The notes below the pieces were generated by a model. That model was not told the DNA's origin. It ran no database searches and saw only the letters and a list, made by a program, of their open reading frames with translations. A stretch of 64,000 nt of DNA from Paramoeba atlantica (lineage: Eukaryota; Discosea), in the NCBI GenBank assembly GCA_977017575.1, contig CDRNVI010000003.1, positions 186,001 through 250,000 on the forward strand, given 5' to 3'. Below, piece by piece: positions 28,832 through 38,335 of this stretch; position 1 is the stretch's first letter, and each line of letters starts with the position of its first letter. The translations under genes and the position numbers were made by a program.

Positions 28832-30142
28832 CTACGACTCTGGATTAGACCCTGCTTGAAGACGTAGAAGCGCTAACTTTGACTTAACGACCTGACGAAG
28901 TCGTCTGTACCGCTCCCTCCTCGCTCTTCGTCGTTGTAGCCTCGCCTCGTCTACCTTCTTTTTCGGTTTCTCTTCTCGCTCAATCCCCGCAGACACCTCT
29001 CCGCTTTCCTCCCCTCTTGACAAGTCCGTTGTCTCCCCAAGCGGCAGCACCCCCGCAACCTCACCCCTTTCCCCCCGTCTCTCCCCCCTACGCACGGGAA
29101 CCAACACCTCCTCCTCCCCCTCCTCCCCATACTTCCGACTCCACCCCTCCAACCCCAACCTCCCCATCTCCTCCTGCACCACCCTCCTCACCACCGGAAT
29201 CGGCACCTCCAAATTCATCGCCGCCACCGGCACCGCACTCCCCACCGCATACCCCGCCCTCACCAACGTCGCCACATGTCGCTGCACCTCCAGCGCCGCG
29301 AACCCCCCGTGCCCCCTCTCCCCCCCCGCCCCCACCCCCCCCTCCACACACACCACACACTCCCCCTTCTGCTGCGCCACCGCGGTCTCCGCGCGGTGGT
29401 AGAACTGCGCCACCTCGGGCGCCCCCCCGACGTGCACCCCCTCATACACCTTCGTCACCTCATGCACCACCGCGACCCGTGCCCCCGGGACCACCCCCGC
29501 CACCGCCCGCAGACACCCCGCGAGCCGCTCCACCGCCTCGAAGAACACCCCCACCCCCGGGACCCCGACCAGCGCCCCCCGCAGCGCCCGCGCCCGGGCC
29601 CCCTCCCGGGCCGGCAGGTACCCGTGGAAGTGGTACCCGTGGGTGGCGTAGTCCAGCCCGGAGAGCGTGAGGGCCGCGGTTACGCTGCAGGCCCCGGGGA
29701 CGACACTGACCCGGAGCCTGGCACGGTGGGCGGCGGCGATCAGCGGGGCGGTGGGGTCCCCGAAGGTGGGGGTGCCGCTGTTGGGGACGAGCGCCAGGGT
29801 GCGGCCCTCACGGAGGAGCCGGAGGAGACGGGAGAGCGCGGGGGGGTGGGCGGGCTGGAGCTGGAGTAGACGGCCGTCGTAGGGGATCTCGATCAGGTCG
29901 AGCATCACGCGGGTGTGGCTCTTGTTGTGGCAGACAATGTAGTCGACGTTTTTGAGGACGTCGAGGGCGCGGAGGGTGAAGTCTTTCAGGTTGCCAATGG
30001 GGACGGAGACGACTTGGAGGACGCCGGGGTCGAGGGGGGAGGGTTTGCTGAGGGGGTTGACCTCCCCGGGGATGTACATGCGGAGGATGTGGCGTTTGGG
30101 GCGGCGGCTGGGGGTGGAGTGGGCGAGGGAACGGAAGAGCAT
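28832..30142 (-). CDS. RsmI-type tetrapyrrole-methylase-fold methyltransferase
   Basis: A 436-residue protein whose residues about 38-290 follow bacterial RsmI, which 2'-O-methylates C1402 of 16S rRNA. Motifs: LQVVSVPIGNLKDFTLRALD (family LYVVPTPIGNLEDITLRALE), VDYIVCHNKSHTRVMLD, LALVPNSGTPTFGDP (family ALVSDAGTPLISDP), VVPGACSVTAALTLSGL and FHGYLPAREGARARAL. Two usually conserved acidic/Thr positions differ: EDTRHT is HNKSHT and SDAGTP is PNSGTP, so activity may be changed. A basic C-terminal tail (about 370-436) is extra. A bacterial-type rRNA methylase in a eukaryote probably acts in the mitochondrion, on the small-subunit rRNA. The gene lies across a strong skew island, which makes parts of it Gly/Val/Arg-rich. 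Confidence 0.82.
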   Translation of the reverse strand: MLFRSLAHSTPSRRPKRHILRMYIPGEVNPLSKPSPLDPGVLQVVSVPIGNLKDFTLRALDVLKNVDYIVCHNKSHTRVMLDLIEIPYDGRLLQLQPAHPPALSRLLRLLREGRTLALVPNSGTPTFGDPTAPLIAAAHRARLRVSVVPGACSVTAALTLSGLDYATHGYHFHGYLPAREGARARALRGALVGVPGVGVFFEAVERLAGCLRAVAGVVPGARVAVVHEVTKVYEGVHVGGAPEVAQFYHRAETAVAQQKGECVVCVEGGVGAGGERGHGGFAALEVQRHVATLVRAGYAVGSAVPVAAMNLEVPIPVVRRVVQEEMGRLGLEGWSRKYGEEGEEEVLVPVRRGERRGERGEVAGVLPLGETTDLSRGEESGEVSAGIEREEKPKKKVDEARLQRRRARRERYRRLRQVVKSKLALLRLQAGSNPES

Positions 30143-30240
30143 GGGGAGAGGGCTGGGGGCTGGGGAGAGGAGTGGTGGAGGTCAGGATGGGGGTGAGGTG
30201 TGCGTAGATGTAGGCATGAAAGAAAGAGAGAGAGGTGAGA
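29040..30240. other. GC-rich island with C-to-G skew switch (centre about 29.63 kb)
   Basis: The clearest of the islands. The plus strand is C-dominated from 29,040 to about 29,610 and G-dominated from about 29,640 to 30,180, with the highest GC content around the switch. The right arm continues past the gene start into the 5' flank (GTGGTGGAGGTCAGGATGGG). Confidence 0.7.
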
Positions 30241-30374
30241 CAAGAAAAATGTGCTACGTGCGCATAGAGAATAGAGGAAGTGAAACATCGAGTTGTAGCA
30301 AAAGAAAAAGAAGAATTAAAAGATGCCCCGAAAGCAAGTCAATGGATAGTCAAAGCACCAGAAGTGAAAAAGGT

Positions 30375-33050
30375 CTACTGGTTTTGTAGGTCTTCTTTCA
30401 GAGATTCGTCAGATTTGACATTTCGCGCCTCGCCCACTACGTTTTGAGGAATAAGGGAGAAGAATGTATCGTTCAGAGCGGCTCCGGTCACAAGGTAATT
30501 ACCCAGCACTATCCAACCATGTTGCTGCAACCAACAGCACCAGCGGCTACAGGACCAAGTTCCCGGTGAAGAAGTCTCTGTGACCCTGGTGATAATGGGC
30601 ATCAACCGATGAACTGCGGCCTCGTATGCTTCCCTTGTACGAGTTTCTAAAAGAAAGTGCTTTGGATCATCCCCAACAAAACTGTCGAAAATCAGCGGTT
30701 TATTAAGTCCCACGAGGAAATGAAACAGAGTGTGTAGAGAAGCTAGCGGCAAAAAAGCTGCAGTTCGTATTGCAACAATGAAATCAACAGAACTCAAGCG
30801 GTGAAAAGTCTCGGAAGACCCGGTACTCTCTTGGTGGTTGCACATTTCAAGTAAATCCGAAATTCCTACTTCTATGACTTCGGTGCAAGGAGTTGATTCC
30901 CAATGCGTACTATTGTGTGCTTCAACTTGTTTCTGGTATGCTAGAAGCAATCGTTCTACCTCACTTCGGACCGGGTAGGACATTTCTGAACCTTCCGCCA
31001 TTTTAGTGTACACGTCTTGCCCCACAGCAGTAAAATTATAGTTAGGTTCACTACCACGTATTAACAAAATTCGAGCTTTCGTGGCAGTAGCAGGTACTGA
31101 GGTTTCTTGCATCGCCGTCTCTTTCTTTATCTTACTTTGAATGGGATTGCACGCAGATGCCAAAACTTGTGTAGTAGACTTACAACCATTCAACAAATCT
31201 GTTCTGGGAGCTGTTCTAAAGCACAGAGACCGCTCCCGAAAAAAGTTTTGTGGAGATGGGTTTTTCTCATCATATGAAACTTCAGAATCCTCGGTTTGGT
31301 AGTCATACCCATCCTTTAATAACCAATTGTCGTTTTTTACTCGACTTAATTTACTGGCTTGTTCGATTCGCATTTGCCGCACGCGGCGACGTACCTGCTC
31401 CTCAGGTGGCATATCCTTGAAGTACCTTGTTCCACCAAATTCATAGTCCTTAATCTTCACGTTGAGCTTTCGGAGCGACATAGCTGTTTTCGGCATGTTA
31501 AGCTCCACTGCGCACGCACGAAACAGATGAACGGCAAGTGCCCCAAAGAAAGACGTCCGTTGCGCCTTTGTTACTTCGTCTTCAACAAGAATCGCTTTCA
31601 TCATACCGACCGCCACATCGCACAGGTCAAAGAATGCTTTGTTTGTCTCGCCTTTATTATCCCACGTGAAATCAAGTCGATCGGGGTTACGTAAACACAT
31701 TCTTTTCCAGTCCGACGCCACGCTAGTTAAGAATCCATCACGTGAATCCGTCCATAAAGCCATAAGCTCGTCAGGGAGCTTAAACTGCTCAATGTTGGCT
31801 AGAACATCGGGACTCTCTTCAGTAAAAGATGTCTCAGAGAATCCGCTCGTGACATCCTTGCGCGACCCCTCTAACAATTCTTTTTGGCTTTGCACGTCTT
31901 CTGAGGGACGTGGAGCAAGGTGAGGCGTGTTTCTACACCACGCCGGACGATTAACATTCAAAAACTCGTCGAAAAGTGCGTACAAAGCTAAAGACTCCGG
32001 AGAAACATGTATCCTCGCCCAACCAAGCAAAAGAGTTCCAGGCGTCAATGGATCCGCCACCACCTCCTCCGACTTGTTTAAATTTGTTCCATTCTCCGTG
32101 GGCGTTAGCTCCACGTGGACCTTGCCCTTGTGCGCCTCCAATCTTCTTGCGTAGTTCTCCAGGCACGTGGGACCGCCCAAATTCGCACGGTAATAAAACA
32201 CACAAGAGAGACGATGCCAGGAGGACACCAAGGACGGCGGCACCTCGAGCTCCGTATTGCAATGAAAAAAATGAGTGTTAAAAAGCATCATGTCTCGCGG
32301 TCTCAAATCCACGCAAACTTTAAAGTCCGGGAACCCAAGGTAGAGTCCGCCGTACTCCCCGCGCACCACCGAAATCATACCGAGCCCTGCATCAAAGTCC
32401 CCCGCGTCGGTGTGCCGAGCAGTGCGAAACCGCTCATTAATAGTTAATGTGCTAAACACTGTGCCGCGAATCCGCACGAGATCCGGTATGGCTCGATTTT
32501 GTGCCTCCCAGTGTGTCGGACACGCCTGCTGATAAATTCGGTTCGCATACTCCACCAACGGAAACACGGTGGGCCAATCCTTGACATTTTCATCCGTAAA
32601 GGCCGTTTTGCGACATTTGTACTCAATAGGGCTACCGAAGTAGTCATAGTAACCCGCAATTCCGCTAAGGGGGGATTCTCCGCCATACATCCCGGCACGC
32701 AGGGAGGAGCGGGAAGCGGCGGGGGAGAGAATGCGATCTGCAGCGAGAGCGACATATTCGGGATATGCGTCTCGTATCACAACACACACGACCTTGCCAT
32801 TACCATCAAGCAGAGCACAATCGTGCCGGATAATGACAGAGTAGTGGTCTCGATCCACGAAAGGACAGCGTGCGACTGCCTCCTCATAGGTGTATTTCGT
32901 ACAACAGCTTTGTGCTCTACCCCCTTCACCGTCTTTTTCTTCAGACACATTTGATGTTTTTTTACCACGTGTCTTCTTGCTTGGAGGACAGAACAGATGC
33001 GAAACAGAATCCTTGCCTAGCAATCTTGGTTTTTCAAAGGCCGTATTCAT
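30375..33050 (-). CDS. JBP1: J-binding protein 1, thymine hydroxylase of base J synthesis
   Basis: An 891-residue Fe(II)/2-oxoglutarate dioxygenase of the TET/JBP family, which hydroxylates thymine in DNA as the first step to base J. The catalytic part has FSTLTINERFRTARHTDAGD (ligands H213 and D215), LYLGFPDFKVCVDLRPRDMM, FNTHFFHCNTELEV (H263) and HRLSCVFYYR (R280, 2-oxoglutarate). The J-DNA-binding half is also recognisable, ending in AMSLRKLNVKIKDYEFGGTR and YFKDMPPEEQVRRRVRQMR, which closely follow Leishmania JBP1. This separates it from JBP2, which carries a SWI2/SNF2 domain. The N-terminal 50 residues are basic and could hold a nuclear signal. The length is near that of JBP1 from trypanosomatids. 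Acts in the nucleus. Confidence 0.95.
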   Translation of the reverse strand: MNTAFEKPRLLGKDSVSHLFCPPSKKTRGKKTSNVSEEKDGEGGRAQSCCTKYTYEEAVARCPFVDRDHYSVIIRHDCALLDGNGKVVCVVIRDAYPEYVALAADRILSPAASRSSLRAGMYGGESPLSGIAGYYDYFGSPIEYKCRKTAFTDENVKDWPTVFPLVEYANRIYQQACPTHWEAQNRAIPDLVRIRGTVFSTLTINERFRTARHTDAGDFDAGLGMISVVRGEYGGLYLGFPDFKVCVDLRPRDMMLFNTHFFHCNTELEVPPSLVSSWHRLSCVFYYRANLGGPTCLENYARRLEAHKGKVHVELTPTENGTNLNKSEEVVADPLTPGTLLLGWARIHVSPESLALYALFDEFLNVNRPAWCRNTPHLAPRPSEDVQSQKELLEGSRKDVTSGFSETSFTEESPDVLANIEQFKLPDELMALWTDSRDGFLTSVASDWKRMCLRNPDRLDFTWDNKGETNKAFFDLCDVAVGMMKAILVEDEVTKAQRTSFFGALAVHLFRACAVELNMPKTAMSLRKLNVKIKDYEFGGTRYFKDMPPEEQVRRRVRQMRIEQASKLSRVKNDNWLLKDGYDYQTEDSEVSYDEKNPSPQNFFRERSLCFRTAPRTDLLNGCKSTTQVLASACNPIQSKIKKETAMQETSVPATATKARILLIRGSEPNYNFTAVGQDVYTKMAEGSEMSYPVRSEVERLLLAYQKQVEAHNSTHWESTPCTEVIEVGISDLLEMCNHQESTGSSETFHRLSSVDFIVAIRTAAFLPLASLHTLFHFLVGLNKPLIFDSFVGDDPKHFLLETRTREAYEAAVHRLMPIITRVTETSSPGTWSCSRWCCWLQQHGWIVLGNYLVTGAALNDTFFSLIPQNVVGEARNVKSDESLKEDLQNQ

Positions 33051-33407
33051 ATTGGATTAATCGCATTGATCACGCTACTCGCAGTTTTAAAACAATTTAG
33101 TAAAATCAAAAAGAAACTGAGCGCATGTAAAGTGAAAGTGAAAACGCCTTGCTGAGCAAACAATGGGCTACATACGTCGAGGAAGAAACGTAGGACACAA
33201 GGAAGTTTGTGTCCTTTAGCAACATTAAAAAATCAGGTCCCCCAAGAACGACCCGATCAAAATACCTCAAAATACCGAACCGAGCTTATTACAGAGTAAG
33301 TACAGAAATCAATGTGCTAAGATAATACAAGTCATTTTTTGAGTTTCTTTTGGGCCGAAAATAGACTGCATTGAAATTGCTGATTTGCTTCACTCACAAG
33401 TTTGGAA
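33051..33407. other. Intergenic
   Basis: About 360 bases between JBP1 and LRR protein 4, AT-rich. No gene or clear repeat. Confidence 0.5.
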
Positions 33408-34412
33408 TTACGTATCAAAAGTATGCCAAAGATCGGCGTCCAAGGGCGTCCACCACTGCTCCTTAGAAAAGCGTTTTGATTCATTAGATTTCATTTCTCT
33501 GCACAACTCTTCAGGAGGTGAACCCTCGTATGCGTACCATACATTGGAGGCCGTATCCCACCTTGTAATCCTTCCTGGGAGGTCCTTTACCTGTAAAAAT
33601 TGCATAGGCGGATCGTATACACAAATCCTTTTCAACGTTTCTGAAACTTGCGGTTTGTCGACATATACCATAAGTTGGTTCTCAAAAAGCGAAAGAAAAT
33701 AAATCTTCGACAGGTGCGAAATGTCAACATCTCCTTGAAACTGATTCCTTGCAAGGGCTAACTGTCGCATATTCTTAGGCAAGTGCGAGAAATTTAGCAC
33801 CCCTGTAAAAGAGTTGTTGTGCAAAGACAAAGTTTCTAACTCTTGCGGAAGGAATCCCAAGTCAAGCTCCCCATTTAGTCTGTTGTGGTCCAAAAAAAGC
33901 TGCGATAGAGTAGGGGGAAGTGATCCAAAAAAGATAGTACCTGAAAAATCGTTTCCATCTAGCAACAAATCTTTCATCATAGGAGGCAGCGTAGTCAAGT
34001 CAAGCTTTCCGGCGCACTGATTGAATCTGACCCAAAAATGCTTCATTGCACGTGGAAGCTCGCCTAAGATAATTTCCCCACTTAATAGATTGTAATCTAG
34101 ATAAGCTCGCTCGAGTTTTTCAGCGGCAAGTCCGATACTTATGGGCCCGGTCAGGAAATTATGTTCTAACCGGATCTTTTGCACCGTGTTAGGAAGAAAC
34201 TCAAAAAACATTTGTCCCTTTATACCCCGATGCCTCCAATTGAGTTCAAAAACGTTACTGTTATGGTCCAGGCGAACACCCATCCAATGTGCAGCAGAAT
34301 TTTCTATTTTCCAAGAAATATCTGGGTTGGAGACATTCACAATAAGACGAGCAAGGTGATATTCCGGAGCAAGAATCGATTTATGTACTTTGGATGCTCG
34401 AACAGTAGACAT
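33408..34412 (-). CDS. LRR family protein 4, with C-terminal extension
   Basis: A 334-residue LRR protein. The cap keeps the outline (LAPEYHLARLIVNV, a Trp, HWMGVRL, FELNWRHRGIKGQMFFEFLP) but both cap cysteines are lost (HWMGVRL where others have CxWxGVxC). About seven repeats follow, for example LPPTLSQLFLDHNRLNGELD and LPQELETLSLHNNSFTGVLN. The last 80 residues are not LRR and are found in no other family member here: ICVYDPPMQFLQVKDLPGRI, then WYAYEGSPPEELC and EQWWTPLDADLWHTFDT, rich in Trp and Asp. No signal peptide and no membrane segment. The loss of cap cysteines suggests a cytosolic or otherwise non-oxidising setting, but that is inference. Confidence 0.8.
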   Translation of the reverse strand: MSTVRASKVHKSILAPEYHLARLIVNVSNPDISWKIENSAAHWMGVRLDHNSNVFELNWRHRGIKGQMFFEFLPNTVQKIRLEHNFLTGPISIGLAAEKLERAYLDYNLLSGEIILGELPRAMKHFWVRFNQCAGKLDLTTLPPMMKDLLLDGNDFSGTIFFGSLPPTLSQLFLDHNRLNGELDLGFLPQELETLSLHNNSFTGVLNFSHLPKNMRQLALARNQFQGDVDISHLSKIYFLSLFENQLMVYVDKPQVSETLKRICVYDPPMQFLQVKDLPGRITRWDTASNVWYAYEGSPPEELCREMKSNESKRFSKEQWWTPLDADLWHTFDT

Positions 34413-36166
34413 TTAACTGGTTAATAGTGAAAAAAAGGTACTTTAAATTCTTTGCATGATAGTGAAAAAAACCGATCGGTGCTTTAACATACAGTGAGAA
34501 CAAGTGTACGGCGATGTTCAGCGACATGTACCCACTACAGGTCTTGTATTTTGCTCTATTTCGGAATGTACATTTGTGTAAATGTAAATCTATTTTGCAT
34601 GCTACCGTTGTTCGGCCTAATCATTCCGAATCCGCCGTCCTTTTCACTCAAAAATCTGTATCAATGGTACAACGTGATACATTCAGGTGTTTAGAGTGTA
34701 TAAAACATTAGAACATTCTGACATAGCTACAATAAAAATTTTTGTAATAATAATTATTAATATTGTTAATAATTCAATATGCATTTACACGAGGGGCTGC
34801 GAGTGACACATGAGGAGCCCCTCGCACGTAGACATATGGTCGGCGTCATTTGCAGCAGTATGATGGCAGCACCAGGGAAGACCGCGAGATCCAGAAAGCT
34901 CATTTTCGTTGCGACACATCATACAAATACAGAGTTTGGTATTTCCCGGCCCTCGATATCAGCACTCCACAAGGAGTTGTTGTTGGTACAGCACATTTAC
35001 CTGCGTCAGGCGCAGGCTCCTACTTTCCGCGTAGGTTGAGGTGCATATAGTGATGCTCGAAGCATTAGCATCGACTCCATAAGGAGATCCCCATCAATGC
35101 TCCTTTTCGGCATGAAAATATTGTTTGATACAAAATTAAGGGCGAGAAATCTGAGTGTAAAAGCCCAATAATTTCTTTTTTAGGCTCTTCGTTAAACGCG
35201 GTGGTTGCTTTCAACTTAGAAGTCACTCATGCTGCGCGCTTCGCGTTGAAAACTACCGCCGCGTTTAACGAAGAGCCTAAAAAAGAAAATTTAACCTGGA
35301 AAACGGAAAGATTATAGCCAAAAATAGCCGAATTTCGGGTACAAATGGGGTCATTTTCGCATATTTTTGCTCTCAGAGCACTAAATCCGACATTTGCGTG
35401 TGGGAAATCACTCGCAGGCATGAATGAAAGCCTACCGAACGTATTCGGTAAAGAATACGACTCCAACCATACCATTCTTTCGACACAAAAATGCCCCTTT
35501 AGGTCCGAAAAATACTTTTTCACCTTTTTTAGTCAAAAATGTGTCATTTTGAGGGGCGCACCACGGTTCGAAGAAGTGATACCTTGCGAAAACAACTGCG
35601 TAGAAAGCTAGTGTAGGTCCCAAACTATCAAAATACAATAGGGGAAACGATTTTGGAAAAATATTTTTTTTGTCATTTTTTTCGCCAAGTTGAATTTTTT
35701 TTCAAAAAACATTTTCCGAAAAAATCCGAACTTGGCGGACCCGTCATGCGGATACGCGGGGGGGTCACCCCCGGGTAGGGGGGTGGAAAATACGCGCCAA
35801 GACCCCGGCTACCCTTTCTGCGGTTTTTTTTCGAAAACTAATTTTTTCGAAAAAATTTGCTCGACCATGCCCCCCCCCCTGGACCCCCCCCCTGGACCCC
35901 CCCCATGGACCCCCCATTTTTTTCAAATTTTTTTTTCAGTTTTGGTCCACCGGAGCCCCCTTTTAAATTTTTTTCTTCTATTATATTACTGTGTTCCTCT
36001 TTATATTTTCACTGTTTTTGTTCACTTTTTTTTCAATAATCGAGTGTAGAGCGGTAGTTTTACAACCACCGCAATAATTTATTAATAATCTATTAATAAT
36101 AATTATTATTACCGAACTGAATTATTAATAATCCTGCAGCTATGCATTCTGATCCTTACGAAATGA
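34413..36166. other. Gene-free repeat region
   Basis: About 1.75 kb bounded by AT-rich stretches of the type AATAATAATTATTAAT (near 34,745 and 36,085-36,130). It holds a hairpin GAGGGGC...GCCCCTC near 34,793-34,825, the palindromic element at 35,171-35,288, and C-run tandem repeats (CCCCCCCTGGA units, 35,870-35,910). The segment at about 36,000-36,050 is repeated in inverse orientation at 54,565-54,640. No coding frame here looks real. Confidence 0.5.
35171..35288. repeat. 118-bp palindromic element (MITE-like)
   Basis: The two ends are inverted repeats of about 44 bases that begin TTTCTTTTTTAGGCTCTTCG and continue TTAAACGCGG; they differ at only a few positions. The centre (ACTTAGAAGTCACTCATGCTG) is a short loop, so the whole element can fold on itself. 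A second, partly rearranged copy of the left two thirds is at 54,470-54,562. Confidence 0.7.
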
Positions 36167-37000
36167 CTAGAGTTTCACATTCTCTGGAACATTCCCTTCT
36201 ACACGTAGCTCCGCGTTCCTCGAGATATCCAAATGCATTAAGTGTGGGAGATTCAATGGAAACACTACACAGCCTACGAAACAATTTTCACCCAGAATCA
36301 GTGTTCGCAGAGAAGGAGGCAAGCCACTAAAATCCAAGTTCCCCGAAAAACGGTTTTTACTAAGAGAGAGCTCTTGCAGTTCAATGGGTAGATGATTCAA
36401 CTGTATCGGACCGGTGAAAGCATTATTATCCAAGTAAACCCACTGCGCGAATGGTGGAAGTGTTGAAAGCAACAGTTCATCGGAGAACTCATTCTGTGAT
36501 GCCTGTATCTCTCTCAAATACCGCGGAAGTCCATTCAGTATCAGTGGCCCGTTTAATCTATTGGCGCGTACACTCAATCTTTTCAACCATGGAGGAAGCC
36601 CGGCGACGTGCAAGGGTCCCGTAAACAAATTCTCATCCAAGAGAAGACTCTGTAGCATCCGTGGGAGACATTCCGTGACAACGGGCCCTTGTAATTTATT
36701 TCCGCGTACAGTTTCTGTGCCCAGACTGAGCAACGTGAGTGTCTCAGGCAGGAACCTCCACTCAGGGACACCGCGAAGACTTCGGCCCTGCCACTGGATT
36801 TTGTTTACCTCTTCCTGCTCGTCCAGGGAACAGCTTACCCCGTCCCACGAACAGGCATGGGTGTGGATCTGCCACGTGGCATGTCGCGGGGTGATATGCT
36901 CTAGAAACCGATCCAACTGGTATTGAGGGGGGAGAGTGGCGGTTCGTATTCGGGCTCGTCGGGTGGGATCCGACGCGAGGGCCGTGTAGGCATGCGGCAT
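36167..37000 (-). CDS. LRR family protein 5
   Basis: A 277-residue LRR protein. The cap has LPPQYQLDRFLEHI, ATWQIHTHACSWDGVSCSLD with both cysteines, and WQGRSLRGVPEWRFLPETL. About seven repeats follow: LPRMLQSLLLDENLFTGPLH, LPPWLKRLSVRANRLNGPLI, LPRYLREIQASQNEFSDELL, LPPFAQWVYLDNNAFTGPIQ, LPIELQELSLSKNRFSGNLD and LPPSLRTLILGENCFVGCVV. The end (NLPHLMHLDISRNAELRVEG) is short. The start is polar and basic (MPHAYTALASDPTRRARIRT), without a signal peptide. It lies between the repeat-rich 34.4-36.2 kb region and LRR protein 6. Confidence 0.83.
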   Translation of the reverse strand: MPHAYTALASDPTRRARIRTATLPPQYQLDRFLEHITPRHATWQIHTHACSWDGVSCSLDEQEEVNKIQWQGRSLRGVPEWRFLPETLTLLSLGTETVRGNKLQGPVVTECLPRMLQSLLLDENLFTGPLHVAGLPPWLKRLSVRANRLNGPLILNGLPRYLREIQASQNEFSDELLLSTLPPFAQWVYLDNNAFTGPIQLNHLPIELQELSLSKNRFSGNLDFSGLPPSLRTLILGENCFVGCVVFPLNLPHLMHLDISRNAELRVEGNVPENVKL

Positions 37001-37353
37001 AATAAGTAAGAAAAACAGTTAAATCTTGCACCATAATTGCTTCGGTTCTACGGAACACGAATAAATGCATCGGTTGCATGTTACATTAAATCATTACATA
37101 ATGTAAAGATTTTTTATTATTCCATAGTTCGTACAGTATCTTTAACTGGATAGGTATTCATTAAAATCGATACTTCCCCCCCCGTTTAAGGGCACCTGAT
37201 GCTTCGCAAAAAGCAAACTTAAGTGGGGAGAGCTTCCCGGGGGCGCTTAAAATTTAGTACGCGCGGGACAAAGTACTCCCCGTCTAATGTAAAAGGGGAA
37301 CGCAAAATCAATAAACACATTCATGCAGCATATCTAGGTTCAACTCAGAAGTC
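37001..37353. other. Intergenic with G/C-tract MITE-like sequence
   Basis: About 350 bases. Near 37,171-37,270 it carries CCCCCCCCGTTTAAGGGCAC and a matching AACTTAAGTGGGGAGAG, a short element of the same kind as the one at 58.83-59.04 kb. Confidence 0.45.
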
Positions 37354-38166
37354 TCATGGAAGTTGCGCGCCCCAATGAATTCCATGAGGCACAGCTCCAG
37401 GAGGGGTATATCCCGAAAAATTATTCATTCCAAGGTGAACTCTTAGAAAACGTGGGTCCAATCGTTTTCCACCCTTACGTTTTACACGGGGCGGTGATGG
37501 ACCGTACTCGCTAAGATCCCCTGAGTTCCTTACATGCATCCAACTGAAATCCACTGTACCATGAAAAAAATTGCGCTGTAGGTCGAGTCGACGCAACTTT
37601 TTCGGGAGTCTTTCCGTCAATTCGATATTACCAGTCAAAAAATTAGAAGACAAGTTGACAAAAACCATATTTGTCGGCAAAGTATTTAGGTCAATGGCTC
37701 CGCCAAATTGATTATTAGACAAGTCTATGTAGTTCATATGAGGGGGAAGCGAGTTTAACGCAATTGGCCCATTGTGTTGGTTGTTTCTGATATCTAAATT
37801 TTGCAATTCTGAGGGGAGAAATGTAAGATCAATACCACCTCCAAGCTCTTGATCAGGAACAGAGATAAGTTGTACGGTTTGGGGGAGATAAGTCCAGGAA
37901 AGATTACCCTGCATGGTATAATGCGGAAAATAACCCCATTCCAGAGAGCGCACTACTTGATTCTCATCACATGTTGTTCCTTTCCACGTACAGGGTGAAA
38001 CGTTCAGAGTGCGGAAGAAGCTACGTTTTGTCAACCTCCATGTTGGGTGACGACCCTTCAAGTTTTCCGTGAATTGCCATAGCGCAGCCTCTTGCGGAAG
38101 TAGAGACGCATCGACACGTCCGCGACGTACATCAGAGCCATCGTCAAGACTTCTCACAAACAACAT
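37354..38166 (-). CDS. LRR family protein 6
   Basis: A 270-residue LRR protein and the intact relative of the broken gene at 40.8-45.3 kb. It starts MLFVRSLDDGSDVRRGRVDA, then the cap LPQEAALWQFTENL, a Trp, VSPCTWKGTTCDENQVV and LSWTYLPQTV. Repeats include LPSELQNLDIRNNQHNGPIA, LPPHMNYIDLSNNQFGGAID and LPKKLRRLDLQRNFFHGTVD. A non-LRR C-terminus (LSEYGPSPPRVKRKGGKRLD then PRFLRVHLGMNNFSGYTPPG) is shared with the broken copy. No signal peptide. A spliced-leader-like repeat begins 170 bases upstream of its start on the opposite strand. Confidence 0.82.
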   Translation of the reverse strand: MLFVRSLDDGSDVRRGRVDASLLPQEAALWQFTENLKGRHPTWRLTKRSFFRTLNVSPCTWKGTTCDENQVVRSLEWGYFPHYTMQGNLSWTYLPQTVQLISVPDQELGGGIDLTFLPSELQNLDIRNNQHNGPIALNSLPPHMNYIDLSNNQFGGAIDLNTLPTNMVFVNLSSNFLTGNIELTERLPKKLRRLDLQRNFFHGTVDFSWMHVRNSGDLSEYGPSPPRVKRKGGKRLDPRFLRVHLGMNNFSGYTPPGAVPHGIHWGAQLP

Positions 38167-38296
38167 AGAAACGTTATTTCACGAAGGAAAGATGTCAATG
38201 TTGGCTAAGAGTGAAGTGTTCATTGAAAAAAATGGAAATTTTGCCTTAATTTAATTAAAGCAAAATGAATTTACTCTTGTTCTGTTTCTTGGTTGA

Positions 38297-38319
38297 AGCA
38301 ATACAGTTTCTGTATTGCT
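38297..38319. repeat. Perfect palindrome around a spliced-leader core
   Basis: AGCAATACAG-TTT-CTGTATTGCT, a 10-bp perfect inverted repeat built around the same ACAGTTTCTGT core as the spliced-leader-like sequence 17 bases further right. Both are preceded by GTTTGAAGCAA or GGTTGAAGCAA, so this looks like a duplicated leader end. Confidence 0.6.
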
Positions 38320-38335
38320 CTGTGGTTTGAAGCAA

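Noticed and set aside
29017-30389. Plus-strand frames of up to 217 codons opposite the RsmI-like gene
   Set aside because: Pro-, Arg- and Gly-rich sequence caused by the skewed base composition; the minus strand has real RsmI motifs.
35690-36049. 119-codon plus-strand frame with Pro-rich repeats
   Set aside because: It is a translation of C-run tandem repeats in a non-coding repeat region.
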